DNA from: an uncultured archaeon
GTDB lineage: Archaea > Aenigmatarchaeota > Aenigmatarchaeia > GW2011-AR5
DNA: 5,616 nt
Reading direction: 5' to 3'
Assembly (NCBI GenBank): GCA_903825675.1
Contig: CAIKBN010000157.1
Coordinates: 1-5,616, forward strand
A model generated the notes under the pieces. It was given only the letters and a program-made list of their open reading frames with translations, ran no database searches and had not been told where the DNA came from. Made by a program: the position numbers and the translations under genes. Below are positions 5,557 through 5,616 of the stretch, in pieces; positions within the stretch are counted from its first letter, which is position 1, and every line of letters starts with the position of its first letter.

Positions 5557-5616
5557 TCAATCCCCTAATTAAAAAATTATTTCATAATGCAGCTATAGTA
5601 AGAAACTGCCAAAGCT

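Noticed and set aside
5577..5616. Minus-strand open frames entering from the right edge of the window.
   Set aside because: Only about a dozen codons are visible before stops, too few to support a partial gene.

Overview
The window most likely comes from an archaeon. Start codons are preceded either by GGTG-type Shine-Dalgarno sequences (genes 1, 2 and 4) or by nothing, with a TATA-like box about 26 bp upstream of the ATG, as in leaderless archaeal genes (gene 5). TATA-like boxes sit at archaeal spacing, and gene 1 has the signal peptide, beta-rich ectodomain and single membrane anchor common in archaeal cell-surface proteins. Lineage cannot be fixed from this sequence. No rRNA, tRNA, CRISPR array, transposase or integrase is visible.

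Layout: (1) 23-1405, minus strand: a membrane-anchored surface protein with Ig-like and DUF11-like modules. (2) 1406-1533: a compact divergent promoter region with two back-to-back TATA-like boxes. (3) 1534-1935, plus strand: a small winged-helix protein, probably DNA-binding. (4) 1953-2246 and 2237-3787, minus strand: a two-gene unit in which an AMP-forming acyl-CoA synthetase overlaps a 2[4Fe-4S] ferredoxin. It ends tail to tail with the winged-helix gene, 17 bp apart. (5) 3788-4014: a 227-bp divergent intergenic region with unusual symmetry. It holds a 54-bp two-tier dyad (3835-3888), a separate 16-bp palindrome (3812-3827) and promoters facing both ways. (6) 4015-5469, plus strand: a 484-residue protein of no family I recognise, with two CxxC pairs suggesting a zinc site. 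(7) 5470-5616: non-coding as far as can be seen, with a small inverted repeat, a T-tract and a TATA-like box.

How the genes may work together: the synthetase would activate a carboxylic acid to its CoA thioester. A co-translated low-potential ferredoxin suggests that the thioester feeds a ferredoxin-dependent redox step encoded elsewhere. The palindromes in front of the synthetase are the best candidates for its control. Genes 1 and 2 share a divergent promoter region, but nothing here shows a functional link between them. The parts most worth a second look are the structured leader or operator region of the synthetase and the orphan gene at 4015-5469.
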